Origin: Galactobacter valiniphilus
GTDB lineage: Bacteria; Actinomycetota; Actinomycetes; Actinomycetales; Micrococcaceae
Reading direction: 5' to 3'
Assembly (NCBI RefSeq): GCF_003575975.1
Contig: NZ_QQXK01000009.1
Coordinates: forward strand, 1-64,000
Length of the DNA: 64,000 bases
Below are positions 1 to 6,671 of this stretch, piece after piece (within the stretch, counting starts at the first letter, position 1; each line of letters starts with the position of its first letter). The translations under genes and the position numbers were made by a program. The notes beneath the pieces were generated by a model, which worked only from the letters and a program-made list of their open reading frames with translations, was not told the origin of the DNA and did no database searches.

Positions 1-16
1 AGGGCCTCGACGTCCC

Positions 17-400
17 TCACCCCGCAGCCCAACTCACACCGGCGCGCCGCTCACCCCCACCGCAAGTAGGAAGAGCCGCATTCACTGCACGCTTCTTCGA
101 GCTGCTTCCCGGATGCAAGTTGTCGTATTTGCCGACGCACACGATGATGCTGACCCTGGATGTCGCGCGCATGCTCGTTGCCGCGGCGGGTGCCCTGTTC
201 GTTGCTGCAGAGATGACGAACTCTCCCGGAGTCAGTTTTACGTTGGCCGCAGATGCCAGTTGCTTGGCGGACGGCGCGGCCACGTGCTTACTGAGGACCG
301 TTGTCGCCTGGGCGGTCGTTGCTCCAGCGGGCGCGGCACCAAGGCTGAGCAGCATGCCCAAGGCCAATGCGGTGGCAAGAATTCCGGCTCGTTTCTTCAT
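17..400 (-). CDS. Small secreted protein, function unknown (127 aa)
   Basis: The protein starts with a typical Sec signal peptide: MKKR, a hydrophobic run, then an AxA-type site (APAGA) near residue 28. The ATG at 400 was chosen over an upstream in-frame start because GGAGG lies just before it. The mature part is rich in Ala, Ser and Thr. The C-terminal third holds two cysteines about 25 residues apart with a HPGSS stretch between them and VNAALPTC at the second, so a disulfide is plausible once exported. I recall a loosely similar C-x-P-H-x-S-x-V-N-x-C layout in small actinobacterial secreted proteins, but I do not recognise a named family. It is divergent from the gene at 491. Confidence 0.6.
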   Translation of the reverse strand: MKKRAGILATALALGMLLSLGAAPAGATTAQATTVLSKHVAAPSAKQLASAANVKLTPGEFVISAATNRAPAAATSMRATSRVSIIVCVGKYDNLHPGSSSKKRAVNAALPTCGGGERRAGVSWAAG

Positions 401-432
401 GATTCCTCCAGTGGAAAGTTGACGACGCGGGC

Positions 433-438
433 ACCATA
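433..438 (-). promoter_or_regulatory. Candidate -10 element for the secreted protein gene
   Basis: The minus strand reads TATGGT here, about 32 bases before the ATG at 400. Transcription would begin near 426 and give a short leader that contains the GGAGG site. No clear -35 is visible. Confidence 0.35.
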
Positions 439-442
439 GCAA

Positions 443-476
443 GTTAACTAACATCGTTCTATAACAGTTCTACAAC
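443..476. repeat. Three short direct repeats in a divergent promoter region
   Basis: GTTAACTAAC (443-452), GTTCTATAAC (456-465) and GTTCTACAAC (467-476) lie in tandem, 11-13 bases apart, in an AT-rich gap in an otherwise GC-rich region. The spacing is close to one helical turn, so this could be a binding site for a regulator of one or both flanking genes. No regulator can be assigned from sequence alone. Confidence 0.4.
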
Positions 477-477
477 C

Positions 478-483
478 TAGGAT
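478..483 (+). promoter_or_regulatory. Leaderless -10 element TAGGAT
   Basis: TAGGAT is followed by seven bases and then ATG at 491. This fits a transcript that begins at the start codon, and it argues against the in-frame ATG at 482, which lies inside the hexamer. Confidence 0.6.
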
Positions 484-490
484 GCCCGGC

Positions 491-1045
491 ATGGACAACG
501 GATGGGTGCGCAATGCGGCATCGTGGCTGGAGCGGGCGACGACGGATCGATTCGGGCGGCTCTACCCGGCCAGGGTCGCGATCTTGCCTCCGGGAACGCA
601 GCAGGTCGACGATCCGGAGCTACCGTTTTCGGCCGGCAACCCGAACGACGAGCGAATGTCGGACGAGCAGGTGGCGCTCCTGAGTCGCTTGTTGCTTTCC
701 GTCGGCGGGGCGGGGCAGGCGGTCACGGCTGCCCTGTACGCGGGCTTCCTCCGGGCCGACGAGCTACCGCGAGAGCGGGACGGAAGCCAGTGGGATCCCG
801 CGTGGATGGACGTCTACTCCCTGCGCTTCGCGGTGGTTCAAGGGGCGCTCGGGGAGCTGATTCCAGCAAGCAGCCTCGAGCGCTGGGGCCCCTGGATAGA
901 GCTGAGCTATCTGTGGGCCGACGACGGCTCCTGGGGCCTGACCTCGCCACCCGACCTCGCCTTCAGCCAGCTGGGCGGGAGCGAGGAGCTGATCGCCAGC
1001 GCGCTCGCGACGCCCGGGCTTCACGCCGTGCCCTGGCCCGAGTAG
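491..1045 (+). CDS. Hypothetical protein (184 aa)
   Basis: An acidic, tryptophan-rich soluble protein with no signal peptide or membrane segment. I do not recognise the family. Visible features are a proline-rich N-terminal third with GRLYP and LPPGTQ, a helical central part containing LSRLLLSVGGAG, and a C-terminal part with W-G-P-W and Y-L-W-A-D-D-G-S-W motifs. The start at 491 is preferred because of the TAGGAT-N7-ATG arrangement and because no Shine-Dalgarno sequence precedes it. It runs convergently into the SRPBCC gene, with 8 bases between the stop codons. Confidence 0.6.
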   Translation: MDNGWVRNAASWLERATTDRFGRLYPARVAILPPGTQQVDDPELPFSAGNPNDERMSDEQVALLSRLLLSVGGAGQAVTAALYAGFLRADELPRERDGSQWDPAWMDVYSLRFAVVQGALGELIPASSLERWGPWIELSYLWADDGSWGLTSPPDLAFSQLGGSEELIASALATPGLHAVPWPE

Positions 1046-1053
1046 TCGGCCGT

Positions 1054-1485
1054 TCAGGCCGCTGCAGCGGCGGCCCGCTCGAGCCGGCCCAGGTGTTCCA
1101 TCCAGCCGTCGCGGTGCTCGCCGTGCAGGCGCGCGCCGTCGGCGAGGGCGCTGAATCCGGATTCGACGAGGAAGAGCTGGGTGCCGTGGGTGGCCGGGGT
1201 GAGGACGAATTCGACGGTCAGCGGCGCCTCCCAGCCGTCATCGATCCAGTCGAAGCCGAGTCGGCGGTCGGGGTCGGCCAGGGTCACGGTCCCGCTCGAC
1301 TCGTGCGTCACGCCGGCATGGTCAACCCACGTTTCATGCAGCACGGCCCCGGCATGGGGCTCGAAGCGCATGTTGCTCCACCAGCGCGCCCGCCCGGTCG
1401 TGAGCGCGTGCCACACGCGTTCCGGGGTGGAGGACAGCGTGACGCTGAGCGTGATCTGGTCGGGGCACGTGGCGGTGGAAACCAT
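1054..1485 (-). CDS. SRPBCC / AHSA1-like protein (143 aa)
   Basis: This small single-domain protein looks like the Activator of Hsp90 ATPase homologue 1-like branch of the START/SRPBCC superfamily. It has the expected order: an N-terminal strand with STPERVWHALTTG (residues about 18-30), central strands around GTVTLADPDRRLGFDW, a strand with LTVEFVLTP, and a C-terminal helix with GWMEHLGRLE that closes the hydrophobic cavity. Bacterial members are usually cytoplasmic binding proteins of unknown ligand, and nothing here names the ligand. The length is normal. No strong Shine-Dalgarno sequence is visible upstream of the ATG. Confidence 0.75.
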   Translation of the reverse strand: MVSTATCPDQITLSVTLSSTPERVWHALTTGRARWWSNMRFEPHAGAVLHETWVDHAGVTHESSGTVTLADPDRRLGFDWIDDGWEAPLTVEFVLTPATHGTQLFLVESGFSALADGARLHGEHRDGWMEHLGRLERAAAAAA

Positions 1486-1546
1486 CCGAGCAGTCCATCA
1501 CTTGAGGCCGCGCTTGAAAAGAGAGGGATGGGTCGATGCACTGTGA

Positions 1547-3136
1547 TCACGCGGATTCTTCTTCAAAGTCTGGACGGTTCGTCGGCGCGTCGCGCGGCGT
1601 GGTGTGCCTGGTTTGTGAACGGCGTGAGGGAAAGTTCCCGGCGCCGCGATGCCGGGCCGGGAGCTGACCCTCCAGCGCCAGCGCCTCGGCGCTGGCGGTG
1701 GCCACCTCACGCTCCCGGTGTGCGTCCCACGGCAGGGGAGCGCCGTGGCCGGGGATGGCCTCGGCGAGCGTGTCGCGCCAGCCCGCGGCCCACCGCTCGG
1801 GGAAGCAGGTCTCGAGGAGCTCGAGCATGATCGGCACGCCCGTGGACGCGCCGGGGGACGCACCCAGGAGGCCGGAGACGGACCCGTCGGCGGAGGTGAC
1901 GAGCTCTGTGCCCTGGCGCAGCTCGCCCGCCACGCCCCGGCCCGGCGCCACGAGCTGGGCGCGCTGGCCAGCGGGGATGAGCTCCCACTGGGCGTCCTTG
2001 GCCTCGGGGTAGTAGCGGAGCAGGGCCGCGAGCTTCTTGGAGCGCGGCTTGAGCAGCTCGGAGACGAGGTGGCGGATGAGCGGCACGTTGCGGACCGCGG
2101 CCGAGGCGACGGTCTTGAGGTTGCCCCAGCGCACGGTGGAGAAGAAGTCGCCCCAGCTGCCGGCCTTGAGCAGCTTGGTGGAAAAGGTGGTGTAGGGGCC
2201 AAACATGAGGGCGCCCGCGCCGTCCACGACGCGGGCGTCGAGGTGCTGGACCGACATGGGCGGGGCGCCGATCTCGGCCTGGCCATAGACCTTGGCTCGG
2301 TGCTTGGCGACGACCTCCGGGTCGGTGCAGCGCAGGAACGCGGCGCCCACCGGGAGCACGCCGTAGCCCTTCACCTCGTCGATGCCCGTGGCTTGGAGCA
2401 GGCGCAGCGCCATGCCGCCGGCGCCGACAAACACGTGCTTGGCGCGCCATTGGCGCGTGGCACCCGTGGCGAGGTCGCGCGCCGTCACGAGCCACCCGCC
2501 GTCGGGCGTCGTGGTCACCTCGGTGACCTTGGTTCCGGTGTGGAGCGAGCCGGCCGGGAGCATCGCGAGCATGGAGCGAGTGAGCGCGCCGAAGTCCACG
2601 TCGGTGCCGAAGGGGTGGCGCGTGGCGGCGACGCGCTCGCCGGGGGCGCGGCCGGCCATGGTGAGCGGCGCCCAGCCCGCGATGGTCGCGGGGTCCTCGC
2701 TGTGCTCGAGGCCCTCGAAGAGCGGGTCCTCACAGAGGGTGGCGTGGCGCGCGGCGAGGTAGTCGGCGTCGGTCTCGCCGAAGACGAGGTCCATGTGCGC
2801 CGTGGTGTGGATGAAGTCGCCCGGCGTGAGGCTGCCCCGGCGCGCCAGATGCGCCCACCATCCGCGGGTCAGATGGAACTGGCGCACGATGTCGGCGGCC
2901 TTGACGCCGTTGGCCGGATCCGGCATGTAGTTCAGCTCGCAGTAGCCGCTGTGGCCGGTGCCGGCGTTGTTCCACGGGTCGCTGGACTCGGTGCCGGGCT
3001 GCGCCTGGCGCTCGAGGACCGTGATGCTGAGGCTCGGGTCCAGGGTGGTGAGCATGGAGGCGAGGGTCGCCGACATGATGCCGGCGCCGATAAGCACGAC
3101 GTCGGTGGGCTGGGCTTCGCTGCTGGGAGCGCTCAT
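1547..3136 (-). CDS. mqo: Malate:quinone oxidoreductase
   Basis: A membrane-associated FAD enzyme that oxidises malate to oxaloacetate and passes electrons to menaquinone, joining the TCA cycle to respiration. The N-terminus has the Mqo-type Rossmann motif VLIGAGIMSATLASML (about residues 14-29). Further family features are GTGHSGYCELNY, a conserved FGTDVDFGALT stretch and the C-terminal PGHGAPLPWDAHRERE. The protein has 529 residues. The last 40 or so, after the conserved C-terminus, are a polar, arginine-rich tail that most family members lack. It is divergent from the LysR gene at 3243, with a 106-base shared promoter region, so control by that regulator is likely but not shown. Confidence 0.93.
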   Translation of the reverse strand: MSAPSSEAQPTDVVLIGAGIMSATLASMLTTLDPSLSITVLERQAQPGTESSDPWNNAGTGHSGYCELNYMPDPANGVKAADIVRQFHLTRGWWAHLARRGSLTPGDFIHTTAHMDLVFGETDADYLAARHATLCEDPLFEGLEHSEDPATIAGWAPLTMAGRAPGERVAATRHPFGTDVDFGALTRSMLAMLPAGSLHTGTKVTEVTTTPDGGWLVTARDLATGATRQWRAKHVFVGAGGMALRLLQATGIDEVKGYGVLPVGAAFLRCTDPEVVAKHRAKVYGQAEIGAPPMSVQHLDARVVDGAGALMFGPYTTFSTKLLKAGSWGDFFSTVRWGNLKTVASAAVRNVPLIRHLVSELLKPRSKKLAALLRYYPEAKDAQWELIPAGQRAQLVAPGRGVAGELRQGTELVTSADGSVSGLLGASPGASTGVPIMLELLETCFPERWAAGWRDTLAEAIPGHGAPLPWDAHREREVATASAEALALEGQLPARHRGAGNFPSRRSQTRHTTPRDAPTNRPDFEEESA

Positions 3137-3213
3137 GAGGGTCCTCGGCTTCGTTGACGGGGTGGGTGATGCTCGCTTCCCTCATGGTGGGCGTTCGTCA
3201 TTTGTGCCGTCCA

Positions 3214-3244
3214 ATGAACGATCGTCTGGTTATGATCCGTTCAT
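3214..3244. promoter_or_regulatory. Candidate LysR operator overlapping a start codon
   Basis: An inverted repeat has the arms ATGAACGATC (3214-3223) and GATCCGTTCAT (3234-3244), which match except for one extra base. Its right arm includes the first two bases of the lysR ATG, and it spans the lysR -10 element. A regulator bound here could repress its own leaderless promoter and act on mqo from the same site. Confidence 0.5.
3231..3236 (+). promoter_or_regulatory. Leaderless -10 element TATGAT for lysR
   Basis: TATGAT is followed by six bases and then the ATG at 3243. There is no Shine-Dalgarno sequence. The hexamer lies between the arms of the inverted repeat. Confidence 0.6.
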
Positions 3245-4127
3245 GGAACAGTGGACGGTTCGTCTTGCGCCGCACCTGCGCGCGTTGGTGGAGCTCGACT
3301 CGGCCGGCGGGCATATGCGGCAGGCCGCCTCGGAGCTCGGGATTCCCCAGAGCTCCATGTCGCGGCGCATCAAGACGCTGGAGGACGAACTGGGCGTGCC
3401 GCTGCTGATCCACGAGGGGCGGACCGTGCGGTTGTCGGATCCGGCGGTGGAACTGGTGCGGCGCGTGCGCGGGCCGCTTCGGCAGGTGGACGAGGCGCTC
3501 GCCGGGGCCGTGGCCGGGGTGGACGCGGCGCACGGGACGGTGCGCTTTGGCTTCCCGCTGACGCTCGGTGCCGCGCGCACCGCTGACCTCTTGGCGGGGT
3601 TCCGGGCCTCGCATCCCAAGGTGCGGCTGCACCTGAAGCAGGCGCACGCGGCGCTGCTGCGCGGGGATCTGGGGGACGGGTCCTTGGATGTGGCTTTGGT
3701 GATCCCGCCGCCGCCGGGGTTTGCCGGAGACGTGGTGGCGTCGCAGCAGATCGTGGCCGTGGTCGGGGCCGGGCACGCGTTGGCTGATCGGTCGTCGCTG
3801 GCGCTGTCGGAGCTGGCGTCGGAGCCGTTTGTCTTGAATCCAACGTCCTACCAGCTGCGCTCAGTGACGGAGGAGTGGTGCCGGGAGGCGGGGTTTGCCC
3901 CGGATGTTGCCATGGAGGTCACGGAGTTCTCGACGATGCGCGAGCTCGTGGCGCGCGGCCTGGGCGTGGCAATGTTGCCGGCACATGAGGCGGCGGTGGC
4001 CGGCGTGGTCGAGGTGCCGCTGTCCGGCGGGCCGTACCAGCGCGACATCGCCCTGGTCCGCTCGCAGACGAGCCACACGCCCGTGGTGGAGGCGTTTGCC
4101 GAGTACCTGCGCGGGGAGTTTGCGTGA
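3243..4127 (+). CDS. LysR-family transcriptional regulator (294 aa)
   Basis: The N-terminal winged helix-turn-helix lies at about residues 12-60, with GGHMRQAASELGIPQSSMSR followed by RIKTLEDELGVPLL, the LysR signature. The rest is a periplasmic-binding-protein-like effector domain (about residues 90-294) with GTVRFGFPLT at its start and a late GLGVAMLP motif typical of the family. The ATG at 3243 was chosen because it fits the HTH register and the TATGAT leaderless promoter. It is divergent from mqo and overlaps the next gene by four bases (GTGA). Control of mqo and the downstream acetyltransferase is inferred from position. The effector is unknown. Confidence 0.9.
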   Translation: MEQWTVRLAPHLRALVELDSAGGHMRQAASELGIPQSSMSRRIKTLEDELGVPLLIHEGRTVRLSDPAVELVRRVRGPLRQVDEALAGAVAGVDAAHGTVRFGFPLTLGAARTADLLAGFRASHPKVRLHLKQAHAALLRGDLGDGSLDVALVIPPPPGFAGDVVASQQIVAVVGAGHALADRSSLALSELASEPFVLNPTSYQLRSVTEEWCREAGFAPDVAMEVTEFSTMRELVARGLGVAMLPAHEAAVAGVVEVPLSGGPYQRDIALVRSQTSHTPVVEAFAEYLRGEFA

Positions 4128-4651
4128 CGGTCGGCGGTGGCGTGGAGCTGAGGAAGGCCGAGGCCAGCGATGCCGCAACCTTTGCCGCCTGGGAGCTGGA
4201 TCCAGTGTTCTGCGCGCACAACGACTGGAGCTTCGGGAGCCCGCAGGACGAATCCATCGAGTGGTGGACGCGGTCGCTCGGTCAGCCCGATGTCGAGCTG
4301 ACGAGGCTCGTGGCTCTCGTTGAGGGTGAGGTCGTCGGCTACGTGGACCTGCACGGAGCCGAAGCTGACATCAAGGAACTGGGCTACGCGGTGGCGCCGT
4401 CGGAGCGGTGGGGGACCGGGATGGGCACCGCTCTGGCGCGCACAGGGCTGGCGTACGGCTTTGAGCAGCTGCGGCTCGAGCGGATCTGGGCCGAAGCGAT
4501 CGAGGCGAACGCGGCGTCCGTTCGGATTCTCGAACGCGTGGGGATGCGGGAGATCGGACCGGGGGAACCCGCGGTGTTGCTAGGACAGACGTCGCGCTAC
4601 CGTCGCATTGAGATCAGCCGGGTGGAGTTCCTGGCTGCGGCACCTGGATGA
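4124..4651 (+). CDS. GNAT-family N-acetyltransferase (175 aa)
   Basis: This RimJ/RimL-like GNAT protein would transfer acetyl from acetyl-CoA to an amine. It shows an N-terminal LRKAEASDAATFAAWE, the strand VVGYVDLHGAEADIKELGYAV, the acetyl-CoA loop region RWGTGMGTALARTGLAYGF (about residues 88-106, an RxGxG variant) and the usual AIEANAASVRILERVGM near the end. The GTG start overlaps the LysR stop codon as GTGA, so the two are almost certainly co-translated. The substrate is not predictable. Confidence 0.85.
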   Translation: MTVGGGVELRKAEASDAATFAAWELDPVFCAHNDWSFGSPQDESIEWWTRSLGQPDVELTRLVALVEGEVVGYVDLHGAEADIKELGYAVAPSERWGTGMGTALARTGLAYGFEQLRLERIWAEAIEANAASVRILERVGMREIGPGEPAVLLGQTSRYRRIEISRVEFLAAAPG

Positions 4652-4698
4652 CATCACCGTCAGGGCCGGGCGGAGCGGGCATGAACGCCCGAGTGTTC

Positions 4699-5139
4699 CT
4701 AGTGGGTCCCCAGGGCAAGGGTCTCCTTGGCAGTCAGTGACGACCCGCAAGCCTCGCCCTCGTCAGAATCGGTCCAGTCGAGGGTGGCGAGGCCGGTGCC
4801 CACGGTTTTTCCGTGTCGATCGAGGGCCCGGAGTTCAACGACGAGTGGTGCGTACGAGGTCTTTTCGTAGGCAGCCTCGCCCAGGTCAGCCAGCCACGCT
4901 CCGTCACGTTTCTCCGAGGACATGTAGTCCTCCCATGGGGCACAACCGGGATTACTCAGGGGAGAGGCGGTGACGGCTGAGACCTGTCCGTCGTCGCCGA
5001 GCACCGTCACGGAGAGCGTGGAGACCCACTTCGCGTCGGCGCATCGATCGCTCAACCCGCATGCGCTTGCGTTGAGAAGCACCGCGCCGGCGATCAGCGC
5101 GACAGCGGAGCGGAGGGCTGCCCTGAGGACTCGCGTCAT
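4699..5139 (-). CDS. Lipoprotein, third of three paralogues (146 aa)
   Basis: A signal peptide ends in the lipobox LNASAC, so the protein should be lipid-anchored at the outer face of the membrane. The body holds paired cysteines and the trio's shared C-terminal pattern: VELRALDRHGK, a TLDW strand, then EACGSSL before the last strand. Its ATG at 5139 overlaps the stop of the preceding gene (ATGA on the minus strand), which fixes the start. It is exactly as long as its two neighbours and is clearly paralogous to them. Function unknown. Confidence 0.7.
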   Translation of the reverse strand: MTRVLRAALRSAVALIAGAVLLNASACGLSDRCADAKWVSTLSVTVLGDDGQVSAVTASPLSNPGCAPWEDYMSSEKRDGAWLADLGEAAYEKTSYAPLVVELRALDRHGKTVGTGLATLDWTDSDEGEACGSSLTAKETLALGTH

Positions 5140-5576
5140 CCGCGCTCCCACTTGGTCTCAGTGAGAGACACGGTGGCTGTGGCCTTGAAGGTGCTGCCGC
5201 ACTGCTCGTCCGCCTGGTCGGTGGTCCAGACGAGGGAGACGCGCTGCTTCGTGAGGACCTTGTCGTTCGCGTCGACGGCGTAGACGTCGACCTCGGACGG
5301 CTTCTCGCCGGCCGGGCTGACGTTCATCATCCGGGGGCCGGGCGCGCGTGAGGCGTATGGATCCCCCGGCTGGCGCGGGACCACACAGTCCTTGACGGTC
5401 GTGGCGCAGACGAAGACGCGATCGACCTGGGAATCGTCGCCGTCCAGCGTGACGGTCACCGTGTTCGCCCTGAGCGCGGTGTCGCAGGCGACCTGTGCTT
5501 GGCACGCGCTCAGCGTGGCGGCGAGGGTGAGCAGCCCGACGGCGGCCAGGCCGCGGAGGGTGAGCGAAGCGTTCAT
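5136..5576 (-). CDS. Lipoprotein, second of three paralogues (146 aa)
   Basis: A signal peptide with lipobox LSAC (residues about 17-20) is followed by a beta-rich domain with VTVTLDGDDSQVDRVFVC, a CVVPRQPGDPY loop and the shared end VDVYAVDANDKVL ... LVWTTDQADEQCGS. The start overlaps the previous gene by four bases (ATGA), and the stop overlaps the next gene in the same way, so all three should be translationally coupled. The cysteine positions match those of its paralogues, suggesting conserved disulfides. I do not recognise a named domain. Confidence 0.7.
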   Translation of the reverse strand: MNASLTLRGLAAVGLLTLAATLSACQAQVACDTALRANTVTVTLDGDDSQVDRVFVCATTVKDCVVPRQPGDPYASRAPGPRMMNVSPAGEKPSEVDVYAVDANDKVLTKQRVSLVWTTDQADEQCGSTFKATATVSLTETKWERG

Positions 5577-6013
5577 TGAATGCTCCCGATGGTCAGATTG
5601 GCAAGGGCGACACTGCTGGAACCGCAGGCGTCGTTGGGCCGCTCGAGCTTCCATGAGAGGGTGACAGTGGCCTGGGCAAGCACCTTTCCGTGCTTGTCGA
5701 GGGCGCGGAGCTGCATCTTGTCCACGTCCGGCGGACCGCTGCCGTCCTTCCGATACCCAAGGGTCACGTTGTAGCGCCCAACGGCGTTCTTGACCGCCGG
5801 TTCCGCGGGCAGCCCGTCGACGCAATCCAGCGTGTCGAGCGGGCAGGCCGTGACGGCATGGAGCTGTGAGGTGTCGCCGTAGACCGACGCCTGGATGAAG
5901 GGCATGTGGGCGATCGCGGGGCACGCCTGAAATTCGGCGCACGAGGACAGAGCCAGCGGCATGGCGAGGGCCGCCGCGCACGTGACGGCCCAGGCCGAGC
6001 GCTCTCGTTTCAT
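5573..6013 (-). CDS. Lipoprotein, first of three paralogues (146 aa)
   Basis: This is the promoter-proximal member of a three-gene operon. It has a signal peptide with lipobox LSSC at about residue 25, then CPAIAHMPFIQASVYGD, a CPLDTLDC pair, and the shared C-terminal motif LRALDKHGKVL ... LSWKLERPNDACGSSS. The pattern of strands and cysteines suggests a small immunoglobulin-like or other beta-sandwich domain exposed outside the membrane; this is inference. The ATG at 6013 follows TAGCAT and six bases with no Shine-Dalgarno sequence, so the operon transcript is probably leaderless. Confidence 0.7.
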   Translation of the reverse strand: MKRERSAWAVTCAAALAMPLALSSCAEFQACPAIAHMPFIQASVYGDTSQLHAVTACPLDTLDCVDGLPAEPAVKNAVGRYNVTLGYRKDGSGPPDVDKMQLRALDKHGKVLAQATVTLSWKLERPNDACGSSSVALANLTIGSIQ

Positions 6014-6019
6014 CCCACG

Positions 6020-6025
6020 ATGCTA
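6020..6025 (-). promoter_or_regulatory. Leaderless -10 element TAGCAT for the lipoprotein operon
   Basis: On the minus strand TAGCAT is followed by six bases and then the ATG at 6013. No ribosome-binding sequence is present. Confidence 0.55.
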
Positions 6026-6335
6026 GGGAAGGGCGGTGGACTGACCTAGGGTTCGACGCCGATCGTGATGCCTCGGTGATGGGTGTTGCCGCGCCGAGAC
6101 GCAACGGTGACCGGGTACGCCCGAGGCCTACTTCGGCTCGTCTGGATTCTCAGCTGTGCCACCGAGCAATCGGTGCAGGCCTGGAGACGCAGCTAGCCCC
6201 ATTCGAGGTCGTGGTCCCAGGCGGGATGGCCACCCATGCCGCGGACGGTGTCGTTCCGGGCACCGGCGCGCCTGTGCGCCGCCGCGACCCAGCTCCGGCC
6301 ACGTGGCGCCCGCGAGAATCGAGCTAACACCGTAA
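6026..6335. other. Gene-free stretch
   Basis: About 310 bases lie between the lipoprotein promoter and the tRNA terminator. The possible reading frames are short, lack start signals and resemble nothing I know. No repeat or hairpin stands out. Confidence 0.6.
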
Positions 6336-6365
6336 AATCCCTTCCCGCAATGGCGAGAAGGGATT
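6336..6365 (-). terminator. Terminator of tRNA-Arg
   Basis: Perfect 9-base arms, AATCCCTTC (6336-6344) and GAAGGGATT (6357-6365), form a hairpin just downstream of the tRNA. On the minus strand it is followed by a short T run. Confidence 0.75.
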
Positions 6366-6369
6366 CACA

Positions 6370-6445
6370 TGGTGCCCTCGAAAGGATTCGAACCTTCGAC
6401 CTTCCGCTCCGGAGGCGGACGCTCTATCCACTGAGCTACGAGGGC
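6370..6445 (-). tRNA. tRNA-Arg (anticodon CCG)
   Basis: The minus strand folds as a complete cloverleaf. The acceptor arms are GCCCTCG and CGAGGGC, the D arm is GCTC/GAGC, the anticodon stem TCCGC/GCGGA carries the loop CTCCGGA (anticodon CCG), and the T arm has TTCGAAT. The discriminator A and CCA end are encoded (6370-6373). It decodes CGG arginine codons. Confidence 0.95.
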
Positions 6446-6479
6446 CTGTTCCGCAACCGGTGTCAGCGGAACGTGTTCA

Positions 6480-6485
6480 ACCCTA
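6480..6485 (-). promoter_or_regulatory. Candidate -10 element for tRNA-Arg
   Basis: The minus strand reads TAGGGT about 35 bases upstream of the mature tRNA 5' end. The short leader contains an inverted repeat, GTTCCGC (6448-6454) and GCGGAAC (6466-6472). Confidence 0.4.
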
Positions 6486-6658
6486 GCACCCGCGCGGGGC
6501 TGGTCCGCACAGCGGGCTGCGCCGCGTCGGGCGCACGATGATGAGTCGTGAGGTCACCCAAGCCCGCCGCCGCCCAGGCGGCGCCGGGCGCCCAACCCGG
6601 CTACCCGCCGTCGTGCATCCCACAGTGCTGGCGGGATCTGAACCCGCTAGCCGCCCGG

Positions 6659-6664
6659 TAGAAT
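6659..6664 (+). promoter_or_regulatory. Leaderless -10 element TAGAAT for argS
   Basis: TAGAAT is followed by seven bases and then the GTG at 6672. No Shine-Dalgarno sequence precedes the start. Confidence 0.65.
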
Positions 6665-6671
6665 CACGCGA

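Noticed and set aside
1649-3157. Long plus-strand open frame opposite mqo
   Set aside because: It has no family signature, its residues are dominated by Arg, Gly and Ala as expected for an antisense frame in GC-rich DNA, and mqo on the other strand is certain.
6076-6541. Plus-strand open frames over the tRNA region
   Set aside because: They run through the tRNA gene and its terminator and show no coding signature.
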